24,289 nucleotides of DNA from Gemmatimonadota bacterium (lineage in GTDB: Bacteria; Gemmatimonadota; Gemmatimonadetes; Palauibacterales; Palauibacteraceae), in assembly GCA_016649455.1 (NCBI GenBank), contig JAENXO010000003.1, positions 1 to 24,289 on the forward strand, given 5' to 3'. Of this stretch, positions 1-8,793 are shown piece after piece. Each line of letters begins with the position of its first letter. Within the stretch, counting starts at the first letter, position 1. The position numbers and the translations under genes were made by a program. The notes under the pieces were generated by a model. It did not search any database. It was given only the letters and a program-made list of their open reading frames with translations, and was not told the DNA's origin.

Positions 1-752
1 GCGATGTGCGCGACGCGATCGGAGCCGAGGGTCTCGAAGGCGCGCAGATCCAGCAGTTCGGTGACTCGAACGACTATCTGATCCGGGTCGCGACGTTCCG
101 CGAGTCCGGTGAAGGTCGGGTGTCGGAGAGCGTGTCGGAAGGCCTCGACGCCGCGTACGGAGCCGGGGCCTGGGAATTCTCCCGCACCGAGGCGGTCGGA
201 CCCAAAGTCGGATCGGAGCTGAAAGAGAAGGCCCTGATCGCGATCCTGATGTCGTTCGCGCTGACCCTGGTCTACCTCGCGTTCCGCTTCGAGTGGCGAT
301 TCGGCGTCGCAGCCGTGATCGCGACCGCGCACGACATCACGCTGACATTCGGCTTCCTGTCGCTGTTCAACATCGAGGTCACGCTGGCCACGGTCGCGGC
401 GATCCTGACGATCCTCGGGTACTCCCTGAACGACACGATCGTGGTGTTCGACCGGATCCGGGAGAATCTCAAGAAGCGGCGCAAGGACTCGTACGAGGAC
501 ATCATCAACTCCAGCATCAACGAAACGCTGCCGCGGACGGTGCTCACCAGCGGCACGACCCTGATAACGCTGCTCGCCCTGTTCATCCTGGGCGGCGCGG
601 TGATCCGGCCGTTCGCGCTGGTGCTGATCCTCGGTGTGATCATCGGTACGTACTCGTCGATCTTCGTCGCCTCCCCGGTGCTGCTCGAGCTCGAGAGCTG
701 GTCACGCAAGCGTGAGAAGCGGCGGTCGGCGGCGCCGGCGAAGGCGGGTTGA
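1..752 (+). CDS. secF: Protein translocase subunit SecF, C-terminal part (5' end outside window)
   Basis: SecF is an inner-membrane subunit of the SecDF complex, which uses the proton gradient to help pull proteins through SecYEG. The reading frame is open to the window's left edge (codon at 3-5 is in frame), so the true start lies upstream and the GTG at 6 is not the start. About 250 residues are visible. They include part of the periplasmic domain and then the membrane block: a segment starting LIAILMSFALTLVYLAF, a helix around FGFLSLFNIEVTL, the SecF hallmark GYSLNDTIVVFDRIRENL, the NETLPRTVLTSGTTL stretch and a last helix ending before a basic tail. secD would be expected just upstream. 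The stop codon overlaps the TTG start of tatD by 4 bp. The family call is certain. Confidence 0.96.
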   Translation, partial: DVRDAIGAEGLEGAQIQQFGDSNDYLIRVATFRESGEGRVSESVSEGLDAAYGAGAWEFSRTEAVGPKVGSELKEKALIAILMSFALTLVYLAFRFEWRFGVAAVIATAHDITLTFGFLSLFNIEVTLATVAAILTILGYSLNDTIVVFDRIRENLKKRRKDSYEDIINSSINETLPRTVLTSGTTLITLLALFILGGAVIRPFALVLILGVIIGTYSSIFVASPVLLELESWSRKREKRRSAAPAKAG

Positions 753-1510
753 ACCTTTTCGATTCGCACTGCCATCTCACGGCTGAAGCGTTTGACGACG
801 ACCTGGAGCCGCTACTGGCGCGAGCGCGCGCCGAAGGTGTGACCGAGCTGGTGACGATCGCGTCGGATCTCGACGACGCGGCGGCTGCCGTGGCCCTCGC
901 CCGGCAGACGGCTGGCCTGTGGTGCTCGGCCGGCCTGCATCCCCACGAAGCCGATCGATTCGACGATTCGACGATCCCCGGACTGCGCCGTCTCGCGACG
1001 GAGTCCGAGGTCGTGGCGATCGGCGAGGCCGGACTCGACTTCCACTACGACAACGCGCGGCGCGAGCGCCAGCAGGAGTGCTTCGAGGCACAGCTGGCGC
1101 TGGCCGCCGAGCTGGATCTGCCGATCGTCGTGCACTCGCGCGATGCCGATGCCGAGACTGCGGAGCTGCTGCGGGACGCGTCGGGAGTGCGAGGCGTGCT
1201 GCATTGCTTCACCGGCGGCCCGGGGCTGCTCGAGGCCGGGCTCGACGCAGGCTGGATGGTGTCGTTCAGCGGCATCGTCTCGTTCCGCCGGTTCGATGGC
1301 GCAGACCTGGTGCGCCGGGTGCCCGATGATCGACTGCTGATCGAGACCGACAGCCCGTATCTCGCACCGGTCCCGAATCGGGGACGCCGCAACGAACCAT
1401 CCTATCTGCCTCTGACCTGTGCCGCGGTCGCCGGGATTCGCGACCAGGCGCTGGAGGCCGTGGCCGAACTCACGCGCCGCAACGCACGGGCGTTCTACGG
1501 GCTCGACTGA
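749..1510 (+). CDS. tatD: TatD family metal-dependent DNase/hydrolase
   Basis: This 253-residue protein belongs to the TatD group of the amidohydrolase superfamily, cytoplasmic metal-dependent nucleases (3'-5' exonuclease or DNA-repair roles in studied members). It shows the N-terminal FDSHCHL metal-binding motif (residues 4-10), GLHPHEAD near residue 62, AIGEAGLDFHYD near 90, VVHSRDA near 126, HCFTGG near 151 and the terminal ETDSPYLAP motif near 199. The order and length match the family. The start is TTG at 749, overlapping the secF stop as TTGA; no better ATG or GTG lies upstream in frame without running into secF, and the product begins directly with the conserved motif. mutL starts 1 bp after its stop, so it is translationally coupled at both ends. 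Confidence 0.94.
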   Translation: MNLFDSHCHLTAEAFDDDLEPLLARARAEGVTELVTIASDLDDAAAAVALARQTAGLWCSAGLHPHEADRFDDSTIPGLRRLATESEVVAIGEAGLDFHYDNARRERQQECFEAQLALAAELDLPIVVHSRDADAETAELLRDASGVRGVLHCFTGGPGLLEAGLDAGWMVSFSGIVSFRRFDGADLVRRVPDDRLLIETDSPYLAPVPNRGRRNEPSYLPLTCAAVAGIRDQALEAVAELTRRNARAFYGLD

Positions 1511-1511
1511 G

Positions 1512-3380
1512 ATGAGCGACCCCGTCCCGACGGGCGGCACCGGCCCGCGAATCCGCATCCTTCCCGACCACGTGGCGAACCAGATCGCCGCCGGCGAAGT
1601 GGTCGAACGGCCGGCCTCGGTGGTGAAGGAACTGGTCGAGAACGCGCTCGATGCCGGGGCGAAGCGGATCGACGTCGAGCTGCGCAACGGAGGCAAGACC
1701 TGGATCCGGGTGGCTGATGACGGCGAGGGGATGGAGCGCGCCGACGCGCTGCTCGCACTCGATCGTCACGCCACCAGCAAGATCCGCGAGGTGGCTGACC
1801 TGCGGTCGGTGGCATCGTTCGGGTTCCGCGGTGAGGCGTTGTCGTCGATCGCGGCGGTGAGCCGGTTCGAGCTGCAGACCGCCCCCGATGGCGGCGGGAT
1901 CGGGACCCAGGTCCGGGTGGAGGGCGGCCGCATCGTCTCGGTGTCCGAGATCGCCCGCCGCCGGGGCACCACGGTGACCGTTCGCTCGCTGTTTCAGAAC
2001 GTTCCGGCCCGCTCCAAGTTCCTGCGCTCCGCGGCAGCAGAGACGAGGGCGGCCAGCGAGGCGCTGATCCTGCTGGCGCTCGGAAATCTGCACGCCTCCT
2101 TCCGAATCGCATCCAACGATCGCGAGCTGCTGGACCTGCCGCCTGCGGCCGACATCGGAGCCCGTGTGCGGGAGCTGTGGGGAACCGACGAAGCAGGAGA
2201 GCTGCTGGCGCTGGACGAGGAAACTGCCGGAATCCGGATCGCCGGGCTGATTCAGCGCCCGGACGCCGCCCGGCCCGCCGGCGGCAGACGCTACCTGTTC
2301 GTCAACGGACGGCCGTTTCGTGATCCCGGCCTGGTGCGCGAGCTCGACGATGCGTACCGAACCACCGTTGCCCCGGGACTCCGCCCGAGCGCCTTCCTGT
2401 ACCTGGCGATTCCCGCCGGCGGCGTAGACGTGAACGTGCACCCGGCCAAGGCGGAGGTGCGATTTTCCGATCCGAAGCTGGTACGGGACGCGGTGCGGGA
2501 GGCGGTCCGGTCGCGGCTCGGCGGCCTCACGAGTGCCCCCGGGTTCGGACCGGAAGCCGGTCCGGCGTTCGAGACCGGGACGGTCACGGTTCCCCTGCCG
2601 CGCGTCGCCGAGCGCCCGAGCGAGATCGTGACCGGGAAGGGATCCGAGAGGAAAACCTCGGACGAGCCTGCCCCGCAGCTCGCGTTCTTCGTGGCGCGCG
2701 GGACGACGTCCGCCGATGACGACGACGGTGGATCCGAGTTCGGAGACGCCGACGGAGATGCGGATGCCGCGGCGCTCGCCGCCCTGGCGTCGCCGGGAGA
2801 TCCGACGCGTACCGGTCCGTGGCAGCTGCACGATTCCTACATTCTCGTTCCCACCAGGCAGGGCCTGCTGGTAATCGATCAGCACTCCGCGCACGAACGG
2901 ATCCTGTTCGAGGAGACGATGGAGCGGTTCCAGGGGCAGGGCGGGACGTCGCAGCGCCTGCTGTTTCCGCTCACGTTGCGCCTGTCGCCGGCCGAGCAGA
3001 CGGCGGTTGCCGAGCTCAGCGGCCTGCTGCGCGCGGCCGGATTCGAGCTGGAGGAATTCGGCGATCGGACCGTGATCGTGCACGCCGTGCCGAACCTGCA
3101 CGAGCGGTTCGACGCGGAGACCTGCTTCCGGGAGATGGTCAGCGAGCTGGCGCACGGCTCCGAGCTCGTGAATTCCGCCCGCAACCAGCACGAACGGATC
3201 GCCAAGAGCCTCGCGTGCAAGGGCGCGATCAAGGCCGGGCAGCCCCTGTCCCGCCTCGAGATGGAAGAACTGGTGGACCGCCTGTTCGCCACAGACCTGC
3301 CCGGGCACGACGTCCACGGTCGACCGACGATACTCCGCCTCACACTCGATGAGCTGGCCCGGCGATTCGGTCGGACCTGA
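1512..3380 (+). CDS. mutL: DNA mismatch repair protein MutL
   Basis: MutL couples mismatch recognition by MutS to strand incision. The 622-aa product has an N-terminal GHKL ATPase domain with NQIAAGEVVERPASVVKELV (catalytic Glu40, Mg-binding Asn44), DDGEGM, HATSKI and GFRGEAL. A DVNVHPAKAEVRF motif follows, then an acidic linker near residues 400-430, then a C-terminal dimerisation/endonuclease domain. That domain carries DQHSAHERILFE (Asp456 to Glu467), which fits the endonuclease pattern DQHA-x2-E-x4-E apart from Ser for Ala, and ACKGAIKAG (Cys569). The usual last motif CPHGRP reads DVHGRP, so its cysteine is missing. ATG 1512 was chosen because it lies 1 bp after the tatD stop and gives the family N-terminus; upstream in-frame codons lie inside tatD. 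The 3' end overlaps miaA by 32 bp. Confidence 0.97.
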   Translation: MSDPVPTGGTGPRIRILPDHVANQIAAGEVVERPASVVKELVENALDAGAKRIDVELRNGGKTWIRVADDGEGMERADALLALDRHATSKIREVADLRSVASFGFRGEALSSIAAVSRFELQTAPDGGGIGTQVRVEGGRIVSVSEIARRRGTTVTVRSLFQNVPARSKFLRSAAAETRAASEALILLALGNLHASFRIASNDRELLDLPPAADIGARVRELWGTDEAGELLALDEETAGIRIAGLIQRPDAARPAGGRRYLFVNGRPFRDPGLVRELDDAYRTTVAPGLRPSAFLYLAIPAGGVDVNVHPAKAEVRFSDPKLVRDAVREAVRSRLGGLTSAPGFGPEAGPAFETGTVTVPLPRVAERPSEIVTGKGSERKTSDEPAPQLAFFVARGTTSADDDDGGSEFGDADGDADAAALAALASPGDPTRTGPWQLHDSYILVPTRQGLLVIDQHSAHERILFEETMERFQGQGGTSQRLLFPLTLRLSPAEQTAVAELSGLLRAAGFELEEFGDRTVIVHAVPNLHERFDAETCFREMVSELAHGSELVNSARNQHERIAKSLACKGAIKAGQPLSRLEMEELVDRLFATDLPGHDVHGRPTILRLTLDELARRFGRT

Positions 3381-4368
3381 GCCGGCGATTCCGATCGCGC
3401 CCGGGCGTCCGCCGCTGATTGCGCTGCTTGGACCGACGGCGACCGGCAAGACCGAGGTCGGAGTGCGGATCGCCGAGCAGATTGGTGGCGAGATCGTGTC
3501 CATGGACAGCAGGCAGGCGTATCGCGGCATGGAGATCGGTACCGCCGCGCCGTCGGCAGAGCAGCTGGCGCGGGTCCGGCACCACGGAGTGGGATTCCTC
3601 GAGCCCGGTGAGCGGTACGGTGCCGGCCGGTTCGCGCGGCTCGCCCGCGTCTGGATCGAGGAGATCGAGGCACGGGGCAGGGATCCTGTGCTCGTGGGGG
3701 GCACGGGCTTCTTCTACCGGGCGCTGGTCCGGCCGATCTTCCGCGAGCCACCGCTCGACGCGGATCGTCGCCGCCTGCTCGGGGCCTGGCTGGCGGCGGC
3801 GGACCAGGAGCGGCTGGCCGACTGGGTTCGGGTCCTGGATCCCACGCTCGCGGCTCGGCTCCCGGTTCTCGACCCGCAGCGGGTCCAGCGGGCCCTCGAG
3901 GTCGCGTTCCTCACCGGGCGCCGCCTGAGCTGGTGGCAGGTGCAAGGGACGCCGGAGGCCGAACCGATCCGGGCACGTGCGTTCGTGCTCGAGCTCGATG
4001 CGGACCTGCACCGCGACAGGATCGGAGGGCGAGCCGAGCGGATGCTCGACGATGGCTGGGAAGACGAAGTCCGGGCCCTGCGTGCGGCTGGACACGGACC
4101 GGACTCGCCGGCCCTCGGCGCGCTGGGGTACTCGGCCGTGGCGGACTGGCTGGAGGGCAGGATCTCGCGCGCCGATGCCCTCGCGTGCATCCTTCGGGAC
4201 ACCTGGGGCTATGCCCGGCGTCAGCGCACCTGGCTCCGGCACCAGTTGCCGGCGGACACGGTGCGACTCGATGCGGCCGAACCGGTCGACCGGCTGGCCG
4301 ACCGGGTGCTCGAGCTGGCGCTTGGGTCGGGTGGCTCCGGCACGAACGAAATCGAAGGGGAACGATGA
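3349..4368 (+). CDS. miaA: tRNA dimethylallyltransferase MiaA
   Basis: MiaA transfers a dimethylallyl group to N6 of A37 in tRNAs that read codons starting with U. The protein has 339 residues, slightly longer than usual because of about 22 extra N-terminal residues. Visible motifs are the P-loop GPTATGKT (28-35), DSRQAYRGMEIGTAAP (53-68, the substrate-binding loop), VGGTGFFYRAL near 121, ALGYSAVADWLEG near 250 and YARRQRTWLR near 285. ATG 3349 lies inside the mutL 3' end; I see no later start before the P-loop, so the 32-bp overlap is probably real. Its stop overlaps the bshA start as ATGA. Adjacency of mutL and miaA is common in bacteria. Confidence 0.96.
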   Translation: MSWPGDSVGPEPAIPIAPGRPPLIALLGPTATGKTEVGVRIAEQIGGEIVSMDSRQAYRGMEIGTAAPSAEQLARVRHHGVGFLEPGERYGAGRFARLARVWIEEIEARGRDPVLVGGTGFFYRALVRPIFREPPLDADRRRLLGAWLAAADQERLADWVRVLDPTLAARLPVLDPQRVQRALEVAFLTGRRLSWWQVQGTPEAEPIRARAFVLELDADLHRDRIGGRAERMLDDGWEDEVRALRAAGHGPDSPALGALGYSAVADWLEGRISRADALACILRDTWGYARRQRTWLRHQLPADTVRLDAAEPVDRLADRVLELALGSGGSGTNEIEGER

Positions 4369-5495
4369 AGATCGGGATCGCCTGTTACCCGACGTACGGC
4401 GGTTCGGGCGCCGTGGCGACCGAGCTCGGCTTGCAGCTTGCCGAGCGGGGTCACGAGGTGCACTTCATCTCGTACGCGCAGCCGTTTCGGCTCACGACCT
4501 TTCGGGACCGGGTGTTCTTCCACGAGGTGGAGGTCCCGCACTATCCACTGTTCGAATACCCCCCGTATTCGCTGGCCCTGGCTGTCCAGGTCGGCGAGGT
4601 CACGCGACAGCACGGGCTGGACATCCTGCACGCCCACTACGCGATCCCGCATGCGGCCGCTGCGTGGATGGCCGAGCAGATGTTGCTTGATGAAGGTATT
4701 GAGCTGAAGGTCGTTACCACGTTGCACGGTACCGACATCACGCTGGTCGGACAGGACCCGTCATTCTGGGCGATCACGCGATTTTCCGTCGAGCGATCGG
4801 ACGGTGTGACGACCGTTTCGGAGTACCTGCGTGACGAAACGTACCGGGCGTTCCGCTGCCGGCGCACCGACATCAGAGTGATCCCGAACTTCGTCGATCC
4901 CGCGATCTTCGACCGGTCGAAGTACGACTGCCATGGCGCCACCCTGGCGCCCGGCGGCGAGAAAATCGTGATGCACATCTCGAACTTCCGAAAGGTGAAA
5001 CGGGTGGGCGACGTCGTCGGCGCGTTCGCCGGGATTCGGAAATCGGTGAGCGCCCGCCTGGTGATGGTGGGCGACGGGCCGGAGCGCGCCTATGCTCACG
5101 AGGAAGTGGAACGGTACGGCCTGACGGATGACGTCGTGTTCCTCGGCAAGCTCGAGTCTGTGGCGGAACTCCTGTCCTGCGCCGACCTGTTCCTGCTTCC
5201 GAGTGAGCAGGAGTCGTTCGGGCTCGTGGCCCTCGAGGCGATGGCCAGCGGCGTGCCCGTGGTCGGGACCAGCGGCTCCGGCCTGGCCGAGGTGGTGGAA
5301 GACGGAGTAACCGGGTTTCTGCACCCGGTCGGCGACTTCGAGGCGATGGCCGAGAGCGGCACGCGGCTGCTGACCGATCCCGTTCTGTGGACCGGGATGT
5401 CCGTGGCAGGCCGGGAACGGGCGGTGGATCTGTTTCGGGCCGACCGTGTCGTGCCGCAGTACGAGGAGTTCTATGCCGAGGTCCTCAACTCGTGA
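4365..5495 (+). CDS. bshA: N-acetyl-alpha-D-glucosaminyl L-malate synthase BshA (bacillithiol pathway)
   Basis: BshA is the GT4 glycosyltransferase that joins UDP-GlcNAc and L-malate, the first step of bacillithiol synthesis. The 376-aa product starts MKIGIACYPTYGGSGAVATE, a near-exact match to the BshA N-terminus. It contains LHAHYAIPHAAAAW near 88, TTLHGTDITLVG near 125, VIPNFVD near 172, HISNFRKVKR near 204 and the GT-B nucleotide-sugar site EQESFGLVALEAMASGVPVV near 285-303. The larger open frame starting at 3933 lies inside miaA and was rejected; ATG 4365 gives the family start and an ATGA overlap. The other pathway genes (bshB, bshC) are not in the window, so bacillithiol production is inferred from this gene alone. 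Confidence 0.95.
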   Translation: MKIGIACYPTYGGSGAVATELGLQLAERGHEVHFISYAQPFRLTTFRDRVFFHEVEVPHYPLFEYPPYSLALAVQVGEVTRQHGLDILHAHYAIPHAAAAWMAEQMLLDEGIELKVVTTLHGTDITLVGQDPSFWAITRFSVERSDGVTTVSEYLRDETYRAFRCRRTDIRVIPNFVDPAIFDRSKYDCHGATLAPGGEKIVMHISNFRKVKRVGDVVGAFAGIRKSVSARLVMVGDGPERAYAHEEVERYGLTDDVVFLGKLESVAELLSCADLFLLPSEQESFGLVALEAMASGVPVVGTSGSGLAEVVEDGVTGFLHPVGDFEAMAESGTRLLTDPVLWTGMSVAGRERAVDLFRADRVVPQYEEFYAEVLNS

Positions 5496-6289
5496 GCATC
5501 TGGCAGGCCGCGCTGCTGGGCGTCATCCAGGGGCTGACCGAATTCCTGCCCGTGTCCAGCAGCGGACACCTGGTCCTGTCGCAGGCGCTGCTCGGGCTCG
5601 AGATGCCCGGCGTGACGTTCGAGGTCGTAGTTCACATGGCGACGCTGTGCGCCGTGCTGTGGGTATATCGGGCGCGGGTCGCATCGCTCGCCACCGGCGC
5701 GCTGCGCGGCCAGCGGGAGGCCTGGGTGTACATCGGGCTGCTCGTTGTCGCGTCGATTCCGGCCGCGGTAGCGGGGATCGGCGGAGAGGAGTTCTTCAAA
5801 TCGATGTTCGGGCGCCCGGCGTGGGCAGCGTTCTTTCTGATCGTCACCGGGTTCATCGTGTGGTCGATTCACATCACGGCACCCCGCGCCACGAAGCAGG
5901 CACCCGGTCCCGGTGCGGCATTCGGGATCGGCCTCGCGCAGGCGCTGGCGATTCTGCCCGGGATCTCGCGCTCCGGCTCGACGGTGGCCGCCGGCTCGGC
6001 ACTGGGGATCGATGCCGTGAAGGTGGCCGAGTTCTCATTCCTGATGTCGGTCCCCGCCATCCTGGGTGCGGGACTGCTGCAGGCGGGCGAGATCGGCGCG
6101 ACGGCCGATTCCGGCGGGACCGCCGCCCTGGCGATCGGCTTCGCGACGGCTCTGGTCGCCGGAGTGGCCGCGATCCATCTGTTCGTGAAGATGCTCGAGC
6201 ACCGGACGTTTCACTGGTTCGCCGTGTACTGCTGGGTCGTGGGCTCGGCGTACCTCGTGGCCGCCTGGTTCGTGCCGAGTCTTCGATGA
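5492..6289 (+). CDS. uppP: Undecaprenyl-diphosphatase UppP (BacA family)
   Basis: UppP is an integral membrane phosphatase that recycles undecaprenyl pyrophosphate to the monophosphate carrier needed for peptidoglycan and other surface polymers; extra copies give bacitracin resistance. The 265-aa protein is hydrophobic throughout and carries both family signatures: GLTEFLPVSSSGHL (14-27) and ILPGISRSGST (154-164), whose Glu, Ser and Arg residues form the active site. The start is GTG 5492, overlapping the bshA stop as GTGA; earlier in-frame starts lie within bshA and would add non-family sequence. The stop overlaps the nadC start as ATGA. Confidence 0.95.
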   Translation: MSIWQAALLGVIQGLTEFLPVSSSGHLVLSQALLGLEMPGVTFEVVVHMATLCAVLWVYRARVASLATGALRGQREAWVYIGLLVVASIPAAVAGIGGEEFFKSMFGRPAWAAFFLIVTGFIVWSIHITAPRATKQAPGPGAAFGIGLAQALAILPGISRSGSTVAAGSALGIDAVKVAEFSFLMSVPAILGAGLLQAGEIGATADSGGTAALAIGFATALVAGVAAIHLFVKMLEHRTFHWFAVYCWVVGSAYLVAAWFVPSLR

Positions 6290-7182
6290 GCGAGTCGCCG
6301 ATGCATGCCCGGTTCGGCGATGTGCTGAGCATCGAAGCGCTGATCGATGCGGCGCTGGCGGAGGACCTGGGCACGGGAGACGTGACGAGCCGGTGGACCG
6401 TCCCGGACGGCGCCGCCGGGGAGGCGGAGATCGTCGCCAAGGCGACCGGCGTCGTGGCGGGCGTGGAGGTGGCTGCAGCCGTATTCCGGCGCTTCGACCC
6501 GCGGCTCGAGCTCGAGGTCGAAGTAGCGGACGGCGACGCCGTCGTCCCGGGCGATCGCGTCCTCAGGGTGACCGGCTCGCTGGAGTCGATTCTCGGGGTC
6601 GAGCGCACGGCGCTGAACTTCCTCGGCCGCCTGTCCGGCATCGCGACCGCCGCCCGTCGTTTCGTCGATGCGCTGGAGGGAACGGGTTGTCAGGTGCTGG
6701 ACACACGCAAGACGACGCCGGGCTGGCGGAAGCTCGAGAAGCAAGCCGCGGCGTCGGGCGGCGCCGTGAACCACCGTGCAGGCCTGTACGACATGGTGCT
6801 GATCAAGGAAAATCACATCCGGGCCGCGGGCGGGGTGACCGAAGCGCTTGTCGCGTCGATCGGCCCCGCGCGCCAGGCGGGCCTCGAAGTGGAGATCGAG
6901 GTCACGGACCTGGCTGAACTGGAGCTGGCGCTGGCCGGGGACGCGGCCGACGCGCGACCGGACCGGATCCTGCTCGACAACATGTCGATCGATCAGCTGG
7001 AACGCGCCGTGGCCCGAGTCCGGGCCCTCGATCCGCCTCGACCGCTGCTCGAAGCATCGGGCGGTGTTACGCTGGAGACAGCACGCCGGATCGGGGCGAC
7101 AGGCATCGACTTTCTGTCTGCAGGTGTGATCACTCACTCGGCCCCGGCACTCGACCTTTCGCTACAGGTACGGCAGGCATGA
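6286..7182 (+). CDS. nadC: Nicotinate-nucleotide pyrophosphorylase (carboxylating), NadC
   Basis: NadC (quinolinate phosphoribosyltransferase) converts quinolinate and PRPP to nicotinate mononucleotide, CO2 and pyrophosphate in de novo NAD synthesis. The 298-aa length is typical. The active-site run is clear: DTRKTTPGWRKLEK (from residue 139), NHRAGLYD (162-169), LIKENH (172-177) and, near the end, LLDNMS and EASGGV followed by FLSAGVITHS. ATG 6286 forms an ATGA overlap with the uppP stop; a second ATG at 6301 is possible but has no better context. It overlaps birA by 4 bp. Confidence 0.96.
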   Translation: MSESPMHARFGDVLSIEALIDAALAEDLGTGDVTSRWTVPDGAAGEAEIVAKATGVVAGVEVAAAVFRRFDPRLELEVEVADGDAVVPGDRVLRVTGSLESILGVERTALNFLGRLSGIATAARRFVDALEGTGCQVLDTRKTTPGWRKLEKQAAASGGAVNHRAGLYDMVLIKENHIRAAGGVTEALVASIGPARQAGLEVEIEVTDLAELELALAGDAADARPDRILLDNMSIDQLERAVARVRALDPPRPLLEASGGVTLETARRIGATGIDFLSAGVITHSAPALDLSLQVRQA

Positions 7183-7997
7183 GCAAGAAGTCCGATCTGA
7201 CGCAGGAATTTCCGACCGAGGCGCAGCTCCGCGAGCTCTGGTCCCGGGCAGATGTGCACGTGCTGGACTCGGTGGAGTCGACCAACGACGCAGCGAAACA
7301 GCTGGCCGAAGACGGCGCGCCGGACGGCACGATCGTGCTCGCCCGCGAGCAGACGAAGGGCCGGGGGCGAGCCGGGCATGCCTGGCATTCGCCGCGTGAC
7401 GGGGGGGTGTACCTGAGCATCGTGTACCATCCCCGTGACCTGTCCCATCCCGCGCCGCTGGTGATCCTGGCGGGGCTCGGAATCGTAGAGCAGCTGGAGC
7501 GTTCCTTCCCGGGACTGCGGCCGATGCTGAAGTGGCCGAACGACCTGATGGTCGGGAACGGCAAATTCGGGGGCCTGCTCGCCGAGGCCGCCTGGAGCGA
7601 CGCGGCGCCGCGCTACCTCGTGGTCGGGGCCGGGGTAAACGTGCGACCGCTCGGCAGAAAGGGTCCGAAGGACGTGCGCTCCGGGGGAACGGCGCTCGAC
7701 GATCATCTCGAGCAGCCTGCCGCCCTGGTCGATGTCGCCGACGCCGTCGTACGCGGACTGGAATCGCACCTGTCGCACCCGGAGCCGGTTCTTACGCCTG
7801 CACTGCTCACCGAACTGGATCGGCACGACTGGCTGCGGGACCGGAGAGTCCGGCTGACCTCTCCGAGCGCCGAGGAGGGGGAGTCACAGGGGACGCCTGG
7901 CGTATGCGTCGGGATCGCGCCCGACGGAGCGCTCCTGTTCCGTCCGGACCGGGGAGCCCTGAGACGGGTCCAGGCTGGCACCGTGACGGCCGAATGA
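7179..7997 (+). CDS. birA: Biotin--[acetyl-CoA-carboxylase] ligase, class I (no HTH domain)
   Basis: This 272-aa enzyme forms biotinyl-5'-AMP and transfers biotin to the carrier domain of biotin-dependent carboxylases. Motifs are SVESTNDAAKQLA near 31, the biotinyl-AMP loop GRGRAGHAWHSPRDGG (61-76), KWPNDLMV (118-125) and the catalytic lysine segment GKFGGLLAE (128-136), then GAGVNV. A small C-terminal SH3-like domain follows. There is no N-terminal winged helix, so unlike E. coli BirA it should not act as a repressor. ATG 7179 overlaps the nadC stop (ATGA). coaX follows 10 bp after its stop. Confidence 0.94.
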   Translation: MSKKSDLTQEFPTEAQLRELWSRADVHVLDSVESTNDAAKQLAEDGAPDGTIVLAREQTKGRGRAGHAWHSPRDGGVYLSIVYHPRDLSHPAPLVILAGLGIVEQLERSFPGLRPMLKWPNDLMVGNGKFGGLLAEAAWSDAAPRYLVVGAGVNVRPLGRKGPKDVRSGGTALDDHLEQPAALVDVADAVVRGLESHLSHPEPVLTPALLTELDRHDWLRDRRVRLTSPSAEEGESQGTPGVCVGIAPDGALLFRPDRGALRRVQAGTVTAE

Positions 7998-8007
7998 GGG
8001 AGGCGAA

Positions 8008-8793
8008 GTGATTCTCGCGATCGACATCGGAAACACCGAGACGATGCTCGGCCTGTTCGAAGGGTACGAAGTCGCCGACAGCTGGCGGCTGTCCACGGAG
8101 CGGCACCGGACCGGCGACGAGCTGTTCCTGCAGCTCAGCGCGTTGCTCGCGGCCCGGCCCGAAGGTGTGGCACTGCCGGAGCGGATCGTCGTGGCCTCTG
8201 TGGTTCCTGCGCTCGATCGCTCATGGGACGACGCTGCGGCCCGCCTCGGATTGCCGCTGATGCGGATCGACTGGCGCACGGAGCTGCCGATCCGTCTCGA
8301 AGTGGACGAGCCGCACTCGGTGGGTGCCGACCGGATCGTCAACACGCTGGCTACCTCCTGCCTGTTCGGGCGGGACACGATCGTGGTCGATCTCGGCACC
8401 GCCACGACATTCGACTGCATTACCGCCGACGGAGCGTTTCTCGGCGGGGTGATCTCGCCCGGGCCGCGCGCCGGGATCGACCGGCTTCACGCGTTGAGTT
8501 CGAAGCTGCCGTCGGTGCAGATCGCCTCTCCCGATCGGGTGCTCGGCCGGAACACGGTCGAGGCGCTGGAATCAGGGGTTTTCTATTCGATCGTCGAAGC
8601 GATCGACGGCATCGTCGGCCGGCTGATCGACGAATGGGGTCCGGAGGATCCGCTGGTGATCGCGACCGGTGGACTCGCCGGACTCGTCGCACCCCACTGC
8701 CGGCGTGTGCACGAAGTCGACCCGTACCTGACACTGAAGGGGATCGTGTGCGCCGACAGACACCTCGCCGGCACCGAAGGAGATCGTGCATGA
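8008..8793 (+). CDS. coaX: Type III pantothenate kinase CoaX
   Basis: CoaX phosphorylates pantothenate in the first step of coenzyme A synthesis; the type III enzyme is an ASKHA-fold kinase needing a monovalent cation. The 261-aa product begins MILAIDIGNTETMLGLFEG (phosphate 1 loop, Asp6) and has SVGADRIVNTLA near 109, DLGTATTFDCI near 129, GGVISPGPRAG near 147 and ATGGLAGL near 217. The start is GTG 8008 with a good Shine-Dalgarno (GGGAGG at 7998-8003, 4 nt away). birA and coaX are neighbours in many genomes. Its stop overlaps the peptidase start as ATGA. Confidence 0.96.
   Translation: MILAIDIGNTETMLGLFEGYEVADSWRLSTERHRTGDELFLQLSALLAARPEGVALPERIVVASVVPALDRSWDDAAARLGLPLMRIDWRTELPIRLEVDEPHSVGADRIVNTLATSCLFGRDTIVVDLGTATTFDCITADGAFLGGVISPGPRAGIDRLHALSSKLPSVQIASPDRVLGRNTVEALESGVFYSIVEAIDGIVGRLIDEWGPEDPLVIATGGLAGLVAPHCRRVHEVDPYLTLKGIVCADRHLAGTEGDRA

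Noticed and set aside
1470..3704. 744-codon open frame on the minus strand across mutL and miaA
   Set aside because: A mirror of codon bias in GC-rich coding DNA; no family motifs, while both plus-strand genes have complete signatures.
8223..8789. N-terminal extension of the M28 peptidase frame
   Set aside because: It lies out of frame inside coaX and has no family features; a signal peptide starts cleanly at 8790 after a ribosome site.
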